From Pogostemon cablin (taxonomy: Eukaryota; Streptophyta; Magnoliopsida; Lamiales; Lamiaceae), in assembly GCA_023678885.1 (NCBI GenBank), contig CM043012.1, forward strand, positions 16,838,036 to 16,902,035: DNA of 64,000 bases, read 5' to 3'. A program made the translations under genes and the position numbers. Within the stretch, counting starts at the first letter, position 1. Each line of letters starts with the position of its first letter. A model generated the notes under the pieces. The model did not search any database and was not told the origin of the DNA. It saw only the letters and a list, made by a program, of their open reading frames with translations. Positions 48,918 to 59,866 of the stretch are shown one piece after another.

Positions 48918-49783
48918 CACATAAAATAGTCACACCCAAATGTTACCGTTAAATTTCTATATAAAAAAGTAAAACAAAAATTGAATTCCACATCATTACA
49001 ACGACACCATTTTATGTGCTAGAGATAAGTATTCTGATATTGTGAATTTAGAACAAGTATAGAGTTTTTATTAAAGGGTGCTATTTGAATCCGAATTTAC
49101 TAAATATACTTAAAAAATAATTTAAATTAAAATATTTTAATTAATATGACTTAAATACCTTTTTGTAATAATTTATCAATAAATACAATACTAAATGTAC
49201 CCCAACATTACTAAACATACCCCAATTTAATTATAATTACAGTAAAATGACGATGTTCATTGTTTCTTGTTGAACTCTTGGTGTTTGATCATCTATAATT
49301 TCCATTTTCGTTCTCTATGAAGACAAAAACTTGTGTGTCCCTAGAGACACACCGTACCCCATGAAAACACAATCCTCCCCATCCATATTCTATTTAACCC
49401 TATGTATTGCTAGAGATTTAAATTGCAAAGGTGCACGGTATCCCAGGGACTCAAGAGCCTCATCCAGAATTCCATCTTTAATAACTGAAATCAATTTCAA
49501 ATAATCAATTATTTTAGGGTTCTTAAACATATCTTAACTTGCCCTATTTGTAATTTAAGCATTCCATTACTCGAATTACAGAGGTAATCTTTGCTAGCTT
49601 GTATCTTCATACTAAATAGATCGATGAAATATAAAAAGAAAAGAGATTACAGAGTTAGATGTTCAATAATATGAATGCCGAAAGCTGCTTGGCCATGCAA
49701 GGCCAAAACTGTTTAAACCGGAAGTTTTCATAATTCATACCATTAAACATGAAGCTGTGTATGAAATTTGGTGTTGTATCATG

Positions 49784-50248
49784 CTAGTCGAGATCCCCTC
49801 CAATATCAGATAATGCATCGGCATTAGTATTGCCTTCTCTATAAATATGTGAAGCATGAAAATTCATAGTACCCATAATGTCCTTGGCCCTTCTCCATCT
49901 AGCCAGTAAACGCCAAGGAATCTTAGGATCATGGTCAGTAAGAGCATAAACCACGAAAGTAGAGTCTGTCTCTAGCCATAGGGAATTCCATCCCTTACCT
50001 CCCGCAAATTCAATCGCCATGAATGTAGCCGTTAACTCTGCCTCAAAACCAAAATCATAACCATATCCACATGTAAAGCTACCTTTGGCGAAGCCTCTGC
50101 TATTCCGGAAAATGCCACATTCGGAGATAATCCCAAGGGATCTAAAGGCGTGACCATCCGTATTTACCTTGATCCACCCCGGAGGAGGAGGCTGCCATCG
50201 TAGTGATATTATGTTCGGAGCTTTCTTGGGTACTCCTTTTAACTCCAA
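49784..50248 (-). pseudogene. LINE B RNase H-like (RVT_3) domain
   Basis: The 154-residue frame is uninterrupted and reads PPPPGWIKVNTDGHAFRSLG, then FEAELTATFMAIEFA, then LWLETDSTFVVYAL and HIYREGNTNADALSDIGGDL. These are the four RNase H-type acidic blocks (D of VNTDG, E of EAEL, D of ETDS, D of NADAL) of the domain found at the C-terminus of plant LINEs. It is the best-preserved LINE domain in the window, but without an intact upstream RT it is treated as a fragment. Confidence 0.85.
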
Positions 50249-50325
50249 AGTAATGTAGAGTTGCTAAATCCTCCATTGTGTTATGCATTTTGCCAATAGA
50301 TAAACTTCCCGCCTCCTTGATGAGG

Positions 50326-50784
50326 GCTACTAGTAGAGGTGTTAAACGAGTCGAGCGAGCTCGAGCTCTCCATACTCGAGCTTGGCTCGACTATTTATCG
50401 GGCTGAGCTCGAGCTCGTTAAGATAACGAGCTCGGTTCGACTCAAAAAATACTCGAGCTCGCTCGTTAAGCAAAAAGGTTGAATTTTAGAGCCTTATCGA
50501 GCCGAGTCAATCCTAATATTATGTATATATTTTTTATTATATTTAAAATATTTGTTTAATTATGTATCATTATAATTAAATAATAATATTAATATTATTA
50601 ATTATTATTTTCGAGCCTTAACGATCCGAGCTGAGCTCTGCTCGTTAACTAAATGAGTATATAACCGAGCTCGAACTTGAGCTCGAATAGACATGAGTAG
50701 AGCTGAGTTTGAGCTTTTTCGAGTCGAGCTGAGTCGAGTCGAGCCTTCGAGTGGCTCATTTTGCATAACAGCTCTAGCTGCTAG
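50326..50784. repeat. hAT-type MITE, 443 bp, inserted in LINE B
   Basis: The element is 50334-50776. Ends are imperfect inverted repeats (TAGAGGTGTTAAACGAG and CTCATTTTGCATAACAGCTCTA). Flanks are GCTACTAG (50326-50333) and GCTGCTAG (50777-50784), an 8-bp duplication with one difference. The body is dense in GAGCTCGAGC/TCGAGC words around an AT-rich centre. LINE B coding similarity resumes on the two sides, showing insertion after the LINE. Minus frame 50817-50605 is a shadow. Confidence 0.85.
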
Positions 50785-51820
50785 ATTGGCAGTTATGTTG
50801 GAGATCACTCTTAACAACTTATACCTCCTTCCTAATCTCTCTCCATGTGCATCCTTTCATTTCTTGTGCTCCAAATAATAAAAAAATACGAGACAAGACA
50901 AACTCATGATTTTAGTACTTCTAGTCATACGCATAGCATGAAGTAAAAAGCTAACAAAACTTTGATTTTGGGGAATCATATTTTGAAAGCCAAAACCTAC
51001 CAAGATGTAGCGAAGTACCTCGGAGGATATTCTGCAATGGACAAAGAGATGATCAGTAGATTCAACTTTCGACTCACAAAAATAGCAACTTGAAGTTCTG
51101 TGGAAGCCTCTATTAGAAAGCACCTCCCAAGTAGTTAGATTGCCCTAGTTGCTTTTCAATATGTAATAGAACGGCGAGGTGGAATGTAATTAGCCCATAT
51201 CCAAGAGCCCCAATTGGGAGTTGGAAAAGAGGGGGCGGATTTGTAAGTAAGCAATCTTAAAAGTCACATTCCCCTGCAAAGACTTAGTCCAGACTCTTCG
51301 ATATATCAGGTTTGGAAACATTTGGGTGACTAGGATCATGTCAATAATAAAAGGATAAGAATATGTGAAATCTTTAGTGAAATGCCAATCTACATCATAC
51401 AAGTAATTTCCAAATTTTTGGTCGCAATGATGTCGGTATTCCATTGGGATATCTACCAGGTCTGTAATTGGTCTTCCAATCCAATTGTCAAGTCAGAACC
51501 GTACATTGGAGTTATATCCCACCATCCACACCTCCTCTTCTATTAATTTCTCGATGTGGACTGCACATGCCGTGCGAATAGAAGATGGGATGTATGTGTT
51601 CTTGAGCTTACTGCCTTTAAACCACCTATTTCTTATTAACTCAAATGACGTCTCATTACTAAGAATATCCCATGCAAGTTTCATAAGATAAGCTTCATTT
51701 GCTGCTTTGATAGAGCGGATCCCCAAACCCCTTTCTAAAGTAGGACAACAACGTCTCTTCCATGCAAAGGTAAAGTGGTGTGTTTTTTAAATATTACCTG
51801 TCCAAATAAAATTTTTGCAT

Positions 51821-52116
51821 GTCGCTTCAATTCGTACATGTTCATGTGTTTTTTCCCTTAGATTCTATTTTTTTGTTCATTTCAAGCCTCTTTATTTCTG
51901 TAGACATGCAAATGACCATTTCTCTGATGAAAATAAGAATGCAAATTTCGAATTCGCATTGAGGCTCTCTCTTATTCCATCTAGTCTACCTCGACCTATA
52001 GTGTTTACGTATAGATTTGCATTCGCTGTTTTTGTTTGCTGTTATTTAATTTTTAATTTTTGCGGATTTGTTGTGGATTTCCCCTTATGGGATTTCCCAT
52101 TGCAAATAAATGATTC
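51821..52116. other. interior of the Mutator-like element, right of LINE B
   Basis: Noncoding DNA between the LINE truncation point and the right inverted repeat. The 109-residue plus frame at 51815-52144 has Phe-rich low-complexity content and no recognised domain. Confidence 0.45.
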
Positions 52117-52320
52117 TAGAATATGTTTAAGAATCCTAAAATAATTGATTATCTGAAATTGAAGTGGGGTATGTTTAGTAATATTGGGGTACATTTAATA
52201 ATGTATTTATGAATATATTACTACATAAGGTATTTAAGTCATATTAATTAAAATATTTTAATTTTAATTATTTTTGGGGTATGTTTAGTAAATTCGGGGG
52301 GTGTAATTAGCCGCCCATCT

Positions 52321-54015
52321 ACATAAGAGTAGAAATTCATGATCTTTTAGGACTGATTTAATACCTCTTTGATGTATTTTGATATTATATTTGTATGAAA
52401 AGGTAATGCTGTTGTTGTTACTGATATAAGGTGCTTGAAAGGTATTTTGTCACATTTTTCACAAGAAAAGAGGGAGAAAATGATCAAGTGTTGGAATGAA
52501 ATTGAGAGAGGCTGTGAGGAGCCGCCCAGATATCAACTGGCATTTAGCATCCTCGCCGAGTAGGTCGCCGGACGCTCAATCTGGCAGAGCTTCCGGGCGT
52601 CAAGGTGTAGCCACTGGGCGTAAGGGCATTGCATCTGGGCACTTCGAGAACATCATCGTGCATGCAACCAGGCAGAGTTACACGTTTGTGAAGAAGGTTG
52701 CTGGGCCCCATACCATGGAAGATAACAGGCACATATGCATGCAATCGGGCTTGAGCGTCATCTGTCGGGCGCATGAATATTCAAACCAGGTACATTGCTG
52801 TGTGGTGAGCCCATTTTTCAACTCGTCATCGAGCTGTCCATATCCAATTCCGTGTGGTTTAAGTTGGACCAATTCCAATTTGTGCAGTATAAAAGGGGCA
52901 GAAGCAGAATACATAACACACGACATGATACAGACTATCGATACAGTGCCCTAATTTTAATCACTTGCCACCTTCCATCCATCCAACGGAGAGACGATCA
53001 GAGTTGCTACTTGGATCGGAGATGGAGATTCCGATGGAGATTGTAATTGAAGAGACGGAGTCCTCCAAAAGGATTTTTATTTTTAATTATTTATCTTTAT
53101 TATTTTAGAAAATTAGTTAGGGTTAATTACATCTTTGTAATTTACTCTCGTAAATCTGTAGGCTAAGTTTTTTTGTTGGTAATGTTATGGCATTAAGACA
53201 GGTTTGACTATGTAATTTGATTGCCCTAGACTTGGATCTGTTACTCTGCAGAATGTTTATTTCCTTATTGAAGAAGATATTTTGAGACTTCATATTATTT
53301 TGTTTTGAGTTTTGATTCCTTTAATTATTCTTGACGGTATCATTGATTATAGTTAATAGGATTCTTTATTTCTGCATGATAGTTGCTGTTTCCTGTGACA
53401 GTCTTAGGGAATTGGCCTATAATTCCTAAAAGTGTTAGACAATCAATTTAAAATATTAATTACTTAGTAAAACATCATTATTAGGTAATTGGTAAGGAGA
53501 CAAAAGGGGTTAATAATTTAGTACCTAGAAAGGGAAGTCTAGGGTTCTATCCTTTAATGAAATTTAGCATGAAGTACCTATAGGGGGAGTGAGAGTTAAT
53601 TCCTTATTGATGCTAGGATTTGCAGCGCATTATAAGCGTTATATCCTACTCGATTAAGGTAATTTAACTAGGCTTAGTGATCCTCTTATAAATTCCTGCA
53701 GATAATTAATTTGGGTCTAGATAAATCAGTCATATAGTTAAACAGTTTGCCCGAGCATTACCAATTCTCCATTCTTGAATTCTAAATCGTTTTCTCTGCG
53801 TGATTTATTTTCTTTGCATACTTTAATTATTAAAATTCAGTTTTTATTAGTTATTTAAGTATTTCCAAAATCTCACAGATTTGACTTGCATTTGAATTAT
53901 CATATATAGAATTATTTATTAAATTTATAACTATTTCTAAGGAATAATAATTTTACTTAGTCACACGTGCTACAATCGATCCCTTACACTTGAGGGTGAA
54001 AGAAAATAGAGATCA
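52321..54015 (+). repeat. 5' LTR of the gag-only gypsy element
   Basis: Matches the start of the 3' LTR at 63599 over at least 400 bp, for example GAAATTCATGATCTTT, TTTGATGTATTTTGATATT and GCGTCAAGGTGTAGCCACTGG. The first bases (ACATAAGAG) differ from the TGATGAGAG of the 3' copy. It ends GAGATCA at 54015. A TATAAAAGG box lies at 52888-52896. The 152- and 83-residue frames inside (52496-53046) are LTR sequence and not genes. Confidence 0.85.
52888..52896 (+). promoter_or_regulatory. LTR TATA box
   Basis: TATAAAAGG followed by a GC-richer stretch, about 570 bp into the LTR, where the U3/R border would be expected. Confidence 0.6.
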
Positions 54016-54021
54016 AGTTTT

Positions 54022-54039
54022 TGGCGCCGTTGCCGGGGA
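54022..54039 (+). promoter_or_regulatory. gypsy primer-binding site
   Basis: TGGCGCCGTTGCCGGGGA, the tRNA-complementary site typical of plant Athila/Tat-group gypsy elements, six bases after the LTR end. Confidence 0.9.
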
Positions 54040-54179
54040 TAGTTCATAGATTTAAATCTAATTCTATATTGATTTATTTTCTTGTAGGACGTTAAACTTT
54101 ACTTGCTTATATTTTATTTGTGATCCAAACAATTCTGATCTTTTGAGTGAGAACAGGTGTTTGATAACTAGGTCGAGTG

Positions 54180-57100
54180 GACGAGCAATCGAACCATTAA
54201 ACCTAGAGCTTGAAGCACTTGTTAGAGAGAACAAAATGAAGAGAAAGTAGCCAGCTACACCTATTCCTAGTCCAGAGTAGAATAGTTATCACTCGTCAGA
54301 AGAAGAGTTACTAGCGGAAGTTGAACAACTTTACAGCAACTTGAGGGAATTGATTTGGCCGAAGAAACTGAGATTAGAGAGATGGCTAATGATGACCGGG
54401 CCCCGACCCCTATGCGGGACCACTATATACTGAAGCATACTACTAGTGCTGGTGCTTGTTAACCTTTTTGCATGTGTCCCCAAGTATAGGGAATCAATTA
54501 TAGCTCAGCGTGTGACCAAGTAAAAATATCAAACCCAAGAGATTAGCGTTAAATAAGATACAAACTAACTAATTCGCACCACTAATAATTAAGACAAAGT
54601 AACCTTTTCAGATTTTGGAAATTATTAAACTAATTATGCAGAAACATAAATATAAAATAAAATAAATAAAAATAAAAACCACAAACAATGACAAGTGTTT
54701 CAAGAGAAAAGACAAGATAGCTCTAGGAAATCCAGTTTAAGTTAGTCAAATTATATCACTAGACAATCGGTTATAATTCTTGCAGATTTTATGGAAGCAA
54801 TCACATAACTATGTTAAATCCTTCTTTCAAAGTAAACTTAACACATAAATCTGGTTCAAACCCTCAGATGCAGAAGAATAATTCATACTCCCTTTCTAGG
54901 GTATTTCATGCAAAATTCCATTAAAGGCTAGAGCACTAGACTTTCCTTTATAGATACTTAAGAGTTAAACCTCGGTTCCCACCTAACAATCTAAGAAATT
55001 AAATATTCTAGAATGTTAATTAATAAATATATTAAGTATCCAATATTAATTATTCTAATGAATAAAGGTTATATGATTAGATTCCCTTTACCCATAACAA
55101 ATAGACAAATATAATCACTTTATTGCACAAGCAACAAGCATAAATATGCATAAGACAATGACATATCATGAATGAGGGTAGACCATATAAGAGAAAAATA
55201 TAAGTCTCAATCAAAGCATTAATAAGGGAATAAGAATACTGCAGAAATCCACAACCTAGTCTAGGTCATCAATTCAATCCAATTCAACCTTCAAAACCTA
55301 AAATTATCCAGAAAAGTACTAGCCCATGGTGTTACAAGTAACAACCATGTCTATGGAATGAAACTCACCCATGAGTCTATAAATCAACAATAAGAAATTA
55401 AAGAAGGAAGAAAAACCCTTGTCTGGAATAATTCTCCATCTTCTCTTTCCGTCCTCTCCTTCTCAAGTAGCAATCAATGTGATTGAGTGTGAGGTGGTAG
55501 GTGAAAGGTGGGTGAAGGGTAAAGATAGATGGCAGAAGGTGATGGTTTAAGATTGTGTAGCCCAAAGGGTTTGGTAGAGAGTTATGGTTCTTTTGGAACT
55601 CCCCAAGGGCTCCTTTTATAGTTGAGGCTACTAAAATTCGAACTCCACCTCAAAATAGGGCTTTTTCACGTCAAAAACCACAAATGGGCCGAAAAAATGC
55701 GATTTAAGCTTGTTGGGCAATGACACGGGTCGTACCAGCCATGGCACAATTCATGCCAGCCATGGCATGGTCGTGCCGCCCACTTGTGCCGCACGACTCG
55801 TGCCACCAGTCGGCAGCCTGCGCGTCCTCACGGTTTTGCTCATAACTTCTTCATCCGATCTACAATTGAGGTGATTTTTACACTCACATGATCCTCTCTT
55901 CCTTGTCTTTCCAAAAATATAAAGAACACATGAAAATTAGCATATTTGATAGTGGCACGAGTCGTGAAAATATTGGCATGAGTCGTGCTCTTCCAGCATA
56001 GCTTGCGCGACTTCACCATTTTATTCATAACTCTCTCATCTGAGCTCTGATTGAGGTGTTTCTTAAGCCAAAATGAACTTATCTTCTGTAGCTTTTCAAC
56101 TATATATCACATGATCAGTTTGGACTTCTACCAAAATACAGAAAAATTATGCAAAGTGGGCATACATTTTTCAGCATTTTTCACGATTTCACTCTTCATT
56201 CCAACATTGCACTTTTAATCCGTTTTCCACCTAAAAATACGAAATAACACCTTAAATGCATCAATAACTTAAATATATGAAAACTAATCATTTAGTGCTA
56301 AAATACGAACATAAATTCCACAAAACTGTGCTAAATCGGACCTAAAATATGTAGATTTTCACACTAAATAGCTGGACTGAATGGACATGTGATCACCGCA
56401 AAGAATTTTGAGCTGCCTTTCGGACTGATGCAAATGGTGGAGAGACAGCAGTTTAGTGGAAACCCTTTGGAGAATCCTAGTGAGCATCTGCAGTTATTTG
56501 ATGAGTATGCGAGGATGCTGAAGCACAGTAATGTTCCAAAGGATACTATCAGGATACGGCTTTTATCGTTCTCACTTACTGGGAAAGCCAAGGAGTGGTA
56601 CAACAACCTTCCTCAAGGATGTTGTACTACTTGGGAGCAACTAGCAGATAAGTTTCTAAATAAGTACTTCTCTCCATCCCAGAGTTTCTTGATAAAGAAA
56701 AGGATCACACAATTCTAACAAGGATCCTTGGAGAGTTTCTATGAGGCATGGAAAAGGTTCAAAGAGCTGTTGCGGAGCTTTCCCAAACATAGATTTTCAA
56801 AGGATACCTACTTAGGTTTTTTTCTATCAAGGCCTAATAAGAGATTAAAGAGTGTTGGTGGATGCAACAGTGAGTGGATCTATATTTAAGAAGTCTGAAG
56901 ATGAGGCGGAAGAGATCTTGGAGGAGATGGCAGGTAACACTTATGACTGGCCGATAGAGAATAATTGAGCAGTTGGAGGAAAGGTATAAGATGCCTACTC
57001 GATAGAATCACAGACAGTTTGCACCATCATTTTAGCGGATCGAGGAAGAGGAGTAGAATATTCATCCACAGCAGGAGGATCAGCAAGTGTATTCTGAGCA

Positions 57101-57540
57101 TCCCTTTTATCCTATTCAGGAGAAGCAGGTTTTCCCACAGCAGTTTGAGGCTCCAAGAGCCTATGGATATCGTGATGTGTGGATGAGAGGCCACCATGGA
57201 GATGGATTTGATGAGGCTGCTAGGATGATGTATGAGCAGCAGTAGAGAGCTAAGAAGTTAAGAGAAGAAGAGTAGATGAGACACGTAGAGTTAGCACAGC
57301 AATAACAGCGACAACGGCAACAACAGCAGTGGGATGGAAACATATATATAGAGATAGCCCCTAACTACGGTCCATGAATGTGACTCTCACTACATTGGTT
57401 GATGAAGTGAGGGGTCAGAAGAGAGATCTCACACAGATGATGGAGGTGCAGCAACAGATCGCGGATTGGCAGATCGATTATGATTGTGAGCATCAGCGAG
57501 GGAGGTCTCATCCTTCATATCAGCCACCTCTATAGTGATC
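54180..57540 (+). pseudogene. gypsy gag, split by a solo LTR and carrying stops
   Basis: The N-terminal part is readable at about 54380-54452 (MANDDRAPTPMRDHYILKHT) after degraded upstream sequence with stops. The core is at 56376-56718: NFELPFGLMQMVERQQFSGN, then NPSEHLQLFDEYARMLKHSN, then GKAKEWYNNLPQG and ADKFLNKYF, the 'Retrotrans_gag' signature (a.eWy..l...si.tW..l...F...yF). Beyond 56718 the family continues (SLESFYEAWKRFKELLRSFP) past a stop, then Gln-rich sequence to 57540. No zinc knuckle or protease follows. The frame before 54452 and after 56376 is continuous across the insertion if one GCTGG copy is removed. Confidence 0.85.
54448..56375 (-). mobile_element. antisense solo LTR, 1918 bp, TSD GCTGG
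   Basis: The insertion is 54453-56370 between two GCTGG copies (54448-54452 and 56371-56375). Its left end is TGCTTG (GAAC AAGCA-type LTR 3' end on the minus strand); its right end, ACTAAATA, gives TATTTAGTG on the minus strand in place of the usual TG start. The minus strand resembles other gypsy LTRs in the window in composition (for example AGAGTTATGAATAAAATGGTG, GAAAGACAAGGAAGAGAGGATC, which has a counterpart near 1923). It has no internal domain, so it is a solo LTR. It carries repeated GCCATGGCTGG/GGCACGA words at 55735-55790. Confidence 0.85.
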
Positions 57541-58552
57541 ATGAGTGTACCCTTTTCTATCTTTATCTCTTTTTCTGTTTACAGGTGATGCTGCCTTATT
57601 GCTAGATTTTTAGATTTCTAGGTTAATTGATGTATTATGGTGATGTACGCTATATTGTTACTTGTTATGATTGCTGAGTTTGATTTATTTGGGAATGCAA
57701 TAGTGTAGGGATAATTTGGGGAGCACTTATTTGCATGATTGTGATGGATGTTGGTTATTCTATGCATGTGTTGTTTCGTATTTTTGATGATGAGATTATG
57801 TTAAAGCATGCTTGTTGTTGAACTCTTAGACACACTTGCATAGGTTGATTAGACTACTTGTTGAAATTGTTCATGGAAATTAGAAATACACACTTGTGAG
57901 ATTTTGAGCCTTGAATCATGATACCAATTTTACGTGATTATTTCTTTATCGTGAGTATCATCTGTGCATAGGTATTTTAGAATTGCCTCTATATCTTACT
58001 TGAAACTTTTGGGTGTGTAGAATAATAGGAAGTGATCTTAGACCTTCCTTGATTTTATGAGTCACTAAGCCGAAGTTATCCCTACCGAATAAAATAATCC
58101 ATAGTTAACCAAGTTGAGCCTTTAAGCATTATTTATTTCTTGGAGCTTATGAAATAGCCACTTAAACTTCTTGTGAGCCTTAAATACCCTACTAGAAGAT
58201 AATTAAGTTGTTGAAGTGAGTTAAAAGCTTGACAGAGAAGGTAAAGCTTGGTGAAGAGTACCCGAAATTGGTACCCCAAATCAATTTCGAGGCAGTGCCT
58301 GAAACTGGTACCTCGAAGGAATGAAAGGAACCATGTTATGAGATTAGAAAAGAAAAGGCTAAAACTTTGAAGGAAATATGCCACAAATGTGATAGTCATA
58401 AAGGAAGGAAGAATGCAAGCTAAAGGAGACAACAAGTTGAAGAATGAAGAAGATTGAAAAATTTGAAGGTATTCTTCAACTTTAAATTCGCTCTAGTTTA
58501 TGAGTTACTTTTTTCCATATTTTCCTTCCTTGTCTAAAGAGCTTCACATTAC
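57541..58552 (+). other. 3' noncoding internal region of the gypsy element (part 1)
   Basis: Noncoding; shares layout with 150-1150 (for example ACCTTCCTTGATTT and TTGAGCCTTTAAGC compared with CCATCCTTGTCATG and TTGAGCCTATAAGC). It ends in the first copy of the LINE target duplication (58534-58552). Confidence 0.6.
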
Positions 58553-58570
58553 CTGGTTGAAGAGAACAAT

Positions 58571-58741
58571 ATGGAAGATGAATTTACTAATAATGAACTC
58601 GTGCTCAAGGACACTTCTTTGAGGGATTTGGAGGAAGAGAATCAACAGGATTTCTCTGATATTAAAGACACCCAAGAAAACCCTTGTATGCAGGAGGAGA
58701 AATATCAAAGCTCGAGTGGGGAGGATATAGGAATTTACTAA
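58571..58741 (+). pseudogene. LINE A ORF1 tail or linker
   Basis: A 56-codon frame starts MEDEFTNNELVLKDTSLRDL and ends SSGEDIGIY. It is acidic and has no recognisable domain; position just upstream of the endonuclease suggests the end of ORF1 or the ORF1-ORF2 linker. The usual zinc knuckle and RNA-binding segments of ORF1 are absent, which fits a 5'-truncated insertion. Confidence 0.45.
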
Positions 58742-59149
58742 GACCATGAGAAGGTTGACGAGAGTGAAGGAGATGTGGGCGAAAGAAACATACAGGACCT
58801 CTCTTTGGCGATTATCTCTGAATCGGTTCCATATGTTGTGTTAAGCCCGGAGAGGCTAGAGAGCAATGAGAATATGCCCTTAGATACACAGATTTTAGTG
58901 GTAGATAATACTACTAATTCGTAGATGGTGGTGGCAAAGAACTCGAAAAGGAAACAAATTGGCTCTGTCAAAGGTATCTCAAATAGTGCCGCTTTATTTA
59001 ATCGACCAGATCCGCCGGTCACTCGGTCTCGTGCTCTAGGGGATCCCGAGGGTTAAACATGTTTTGCCTATAAAGAAAATGCATGGTACTACTATGGAAG
59101 AGTGGGGATCTGCTAAATCGCCAAAGCACGGTCGAAAACCAGGTTATAA

Positions 59150-59863
59150 ATGAATGGGCTTTTCTGGAATGTCAGGGGGATTGGAAAGGATTCAACCAGG
59201 ATAGTTCTTAAGGAATTATGTCATAAACATAAGCCTTGTTGGTTAGCAATAGCGGAGCCAAAGCTAAGATTTGACGCTGTGCCTAGTCATGTATGGACCA
59301 GCATGAGATTTTAATTTGCTGGACAAAATCAGAGAGATTGACTTCGACCAAATATTTGGATCTTTTAAAATGCTTCTTTGGTCTCTCAGGTACAAGTGGT
59401 CTTCTCTTCTTCACAAATCATGATATTTGATTTCATTTATAATGCTGTAAATTATAGATTTGGGTTTGTACATGCTCACACTGATCACATCATCCAAAGG
59501 GAAATATTGTGTGATATTTCCTCTCATTTGAGTAGTAGAATGATGATTATTGGGGACTTTAACTCTACATTGGATTTGCATGGATGAATGTACAGTCCAT
59601 GCCATGATAATTTGGAATCTTTGGAGTTTAGAGAATTCCTGGATACCTCTGGCTTGCATGATTTGGACCTTCAAGGTGCCAAGCATACATCGGTGAGTCG
59701 ATCAGCAACTAGAGCTATGAGGGCATCGAGAATTGACAAGGGGTTTCTGGATAATTGGGATTCCTGCATTGTTACTGCTTTGCCAAGACATGGATCAGAT
59801 CATACTCCGGTGTTAGTTTCTTGCAGGAAAAACCATCCTTCACCTCGGCCATTCCATTTTTAA
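59150..59863 (+). pseudogene. LINE A endonuclease (exo/endo/phosphatase family)
   Basis: The frame starts MNGLFWNVRGIGKD, the usual N-terminus with the catalytic Asn (WNVRG). AIAEPK supplies the catalytic Glu. MMIIGDFNSTLD (59530-59580) is the GDFN block, and SDHTPVL (59789-59809) is the C-terminal SDH block. Internal stops at about 59311, 59338, 59365 and 59585 break it. In a working LINE this domain nicks target DNA to prime reverse transcription. Confidence 0.88.
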
Positions 59864-59866
59864 TCA

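Larger units (their letters stand above)
49600..51820 (-). mobile_element. L1-type LINE, 5'-truncated 3' half (LINE B)
   Basis: On the minus strand the order is end of the reverse transcriptase region (NFIWTGN at about 51805, frame-broken), then GIRSIKAANEAYLMKLAWDI and VHIEKLIEEEVWMVGYNSNV (51726-51493), then the zinc-binding zf-RVT segment (51123-50857: CYFCESKVESTDHLFVHC), then an RNase H-like domain (50248-49784). The endonuclease and most of RT are missing, as expected for 5' truncation. The same order and many identical residues occur in LINE A at 61.5-63.1 kb, so they are one subfamily. It is interrupted by a hAT-type MITE at 50334-50776. Confidence 0.85.
49076..52316. mobile_element. 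Mutator-like element with about 200-bp inverted repeats, carrying a LINE fragment
   Basis: The left arm (49076-49235 plus 49484-49522) and the right arm (52316 back to about 52117) are inverted copies: both contain CGAATTTACTAAA.ATAC, then AAATATTTTAATTAATATGA, then AAATGTACCCCAA.ATTACTA and, further in, AATAATCAATTATTTTAGG. The left arm is interrupted at 49236-49483 by a separate insert that contains GTGTGTCCCTAGAGACACACC. No transposase is seen. The core (about 49600-51820) is a minus-strand LINE 3' half. No clear target duplication; the right end abuts the gypsy LTR at 52321. Confidence 0.65.

Noticed and set aside
49236..49483. Idea that the 248-bp left-arm insert is a riboswitch or RNA gene because of its GTGTGTCCCTAGAGACACACC hairpin
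   Set aside because: A similar ACCGTGCCCC/TGTGTCCC pair occurs at 11.05-11.18 kb, so it is more simply a dispersed short repeat.
49600..49680. Target-site duplication for LINE B
   Set aside because: Flanks at about 49.6 and 51.82 kb share only short, gapped likeness; no duplication can be claimed.
52496..53046. 152- and 83-residue frames
   Set aside because: They lie in the gypsy 5' LTR; the second LTR copy at 63.7 kb does not preserve the reading.
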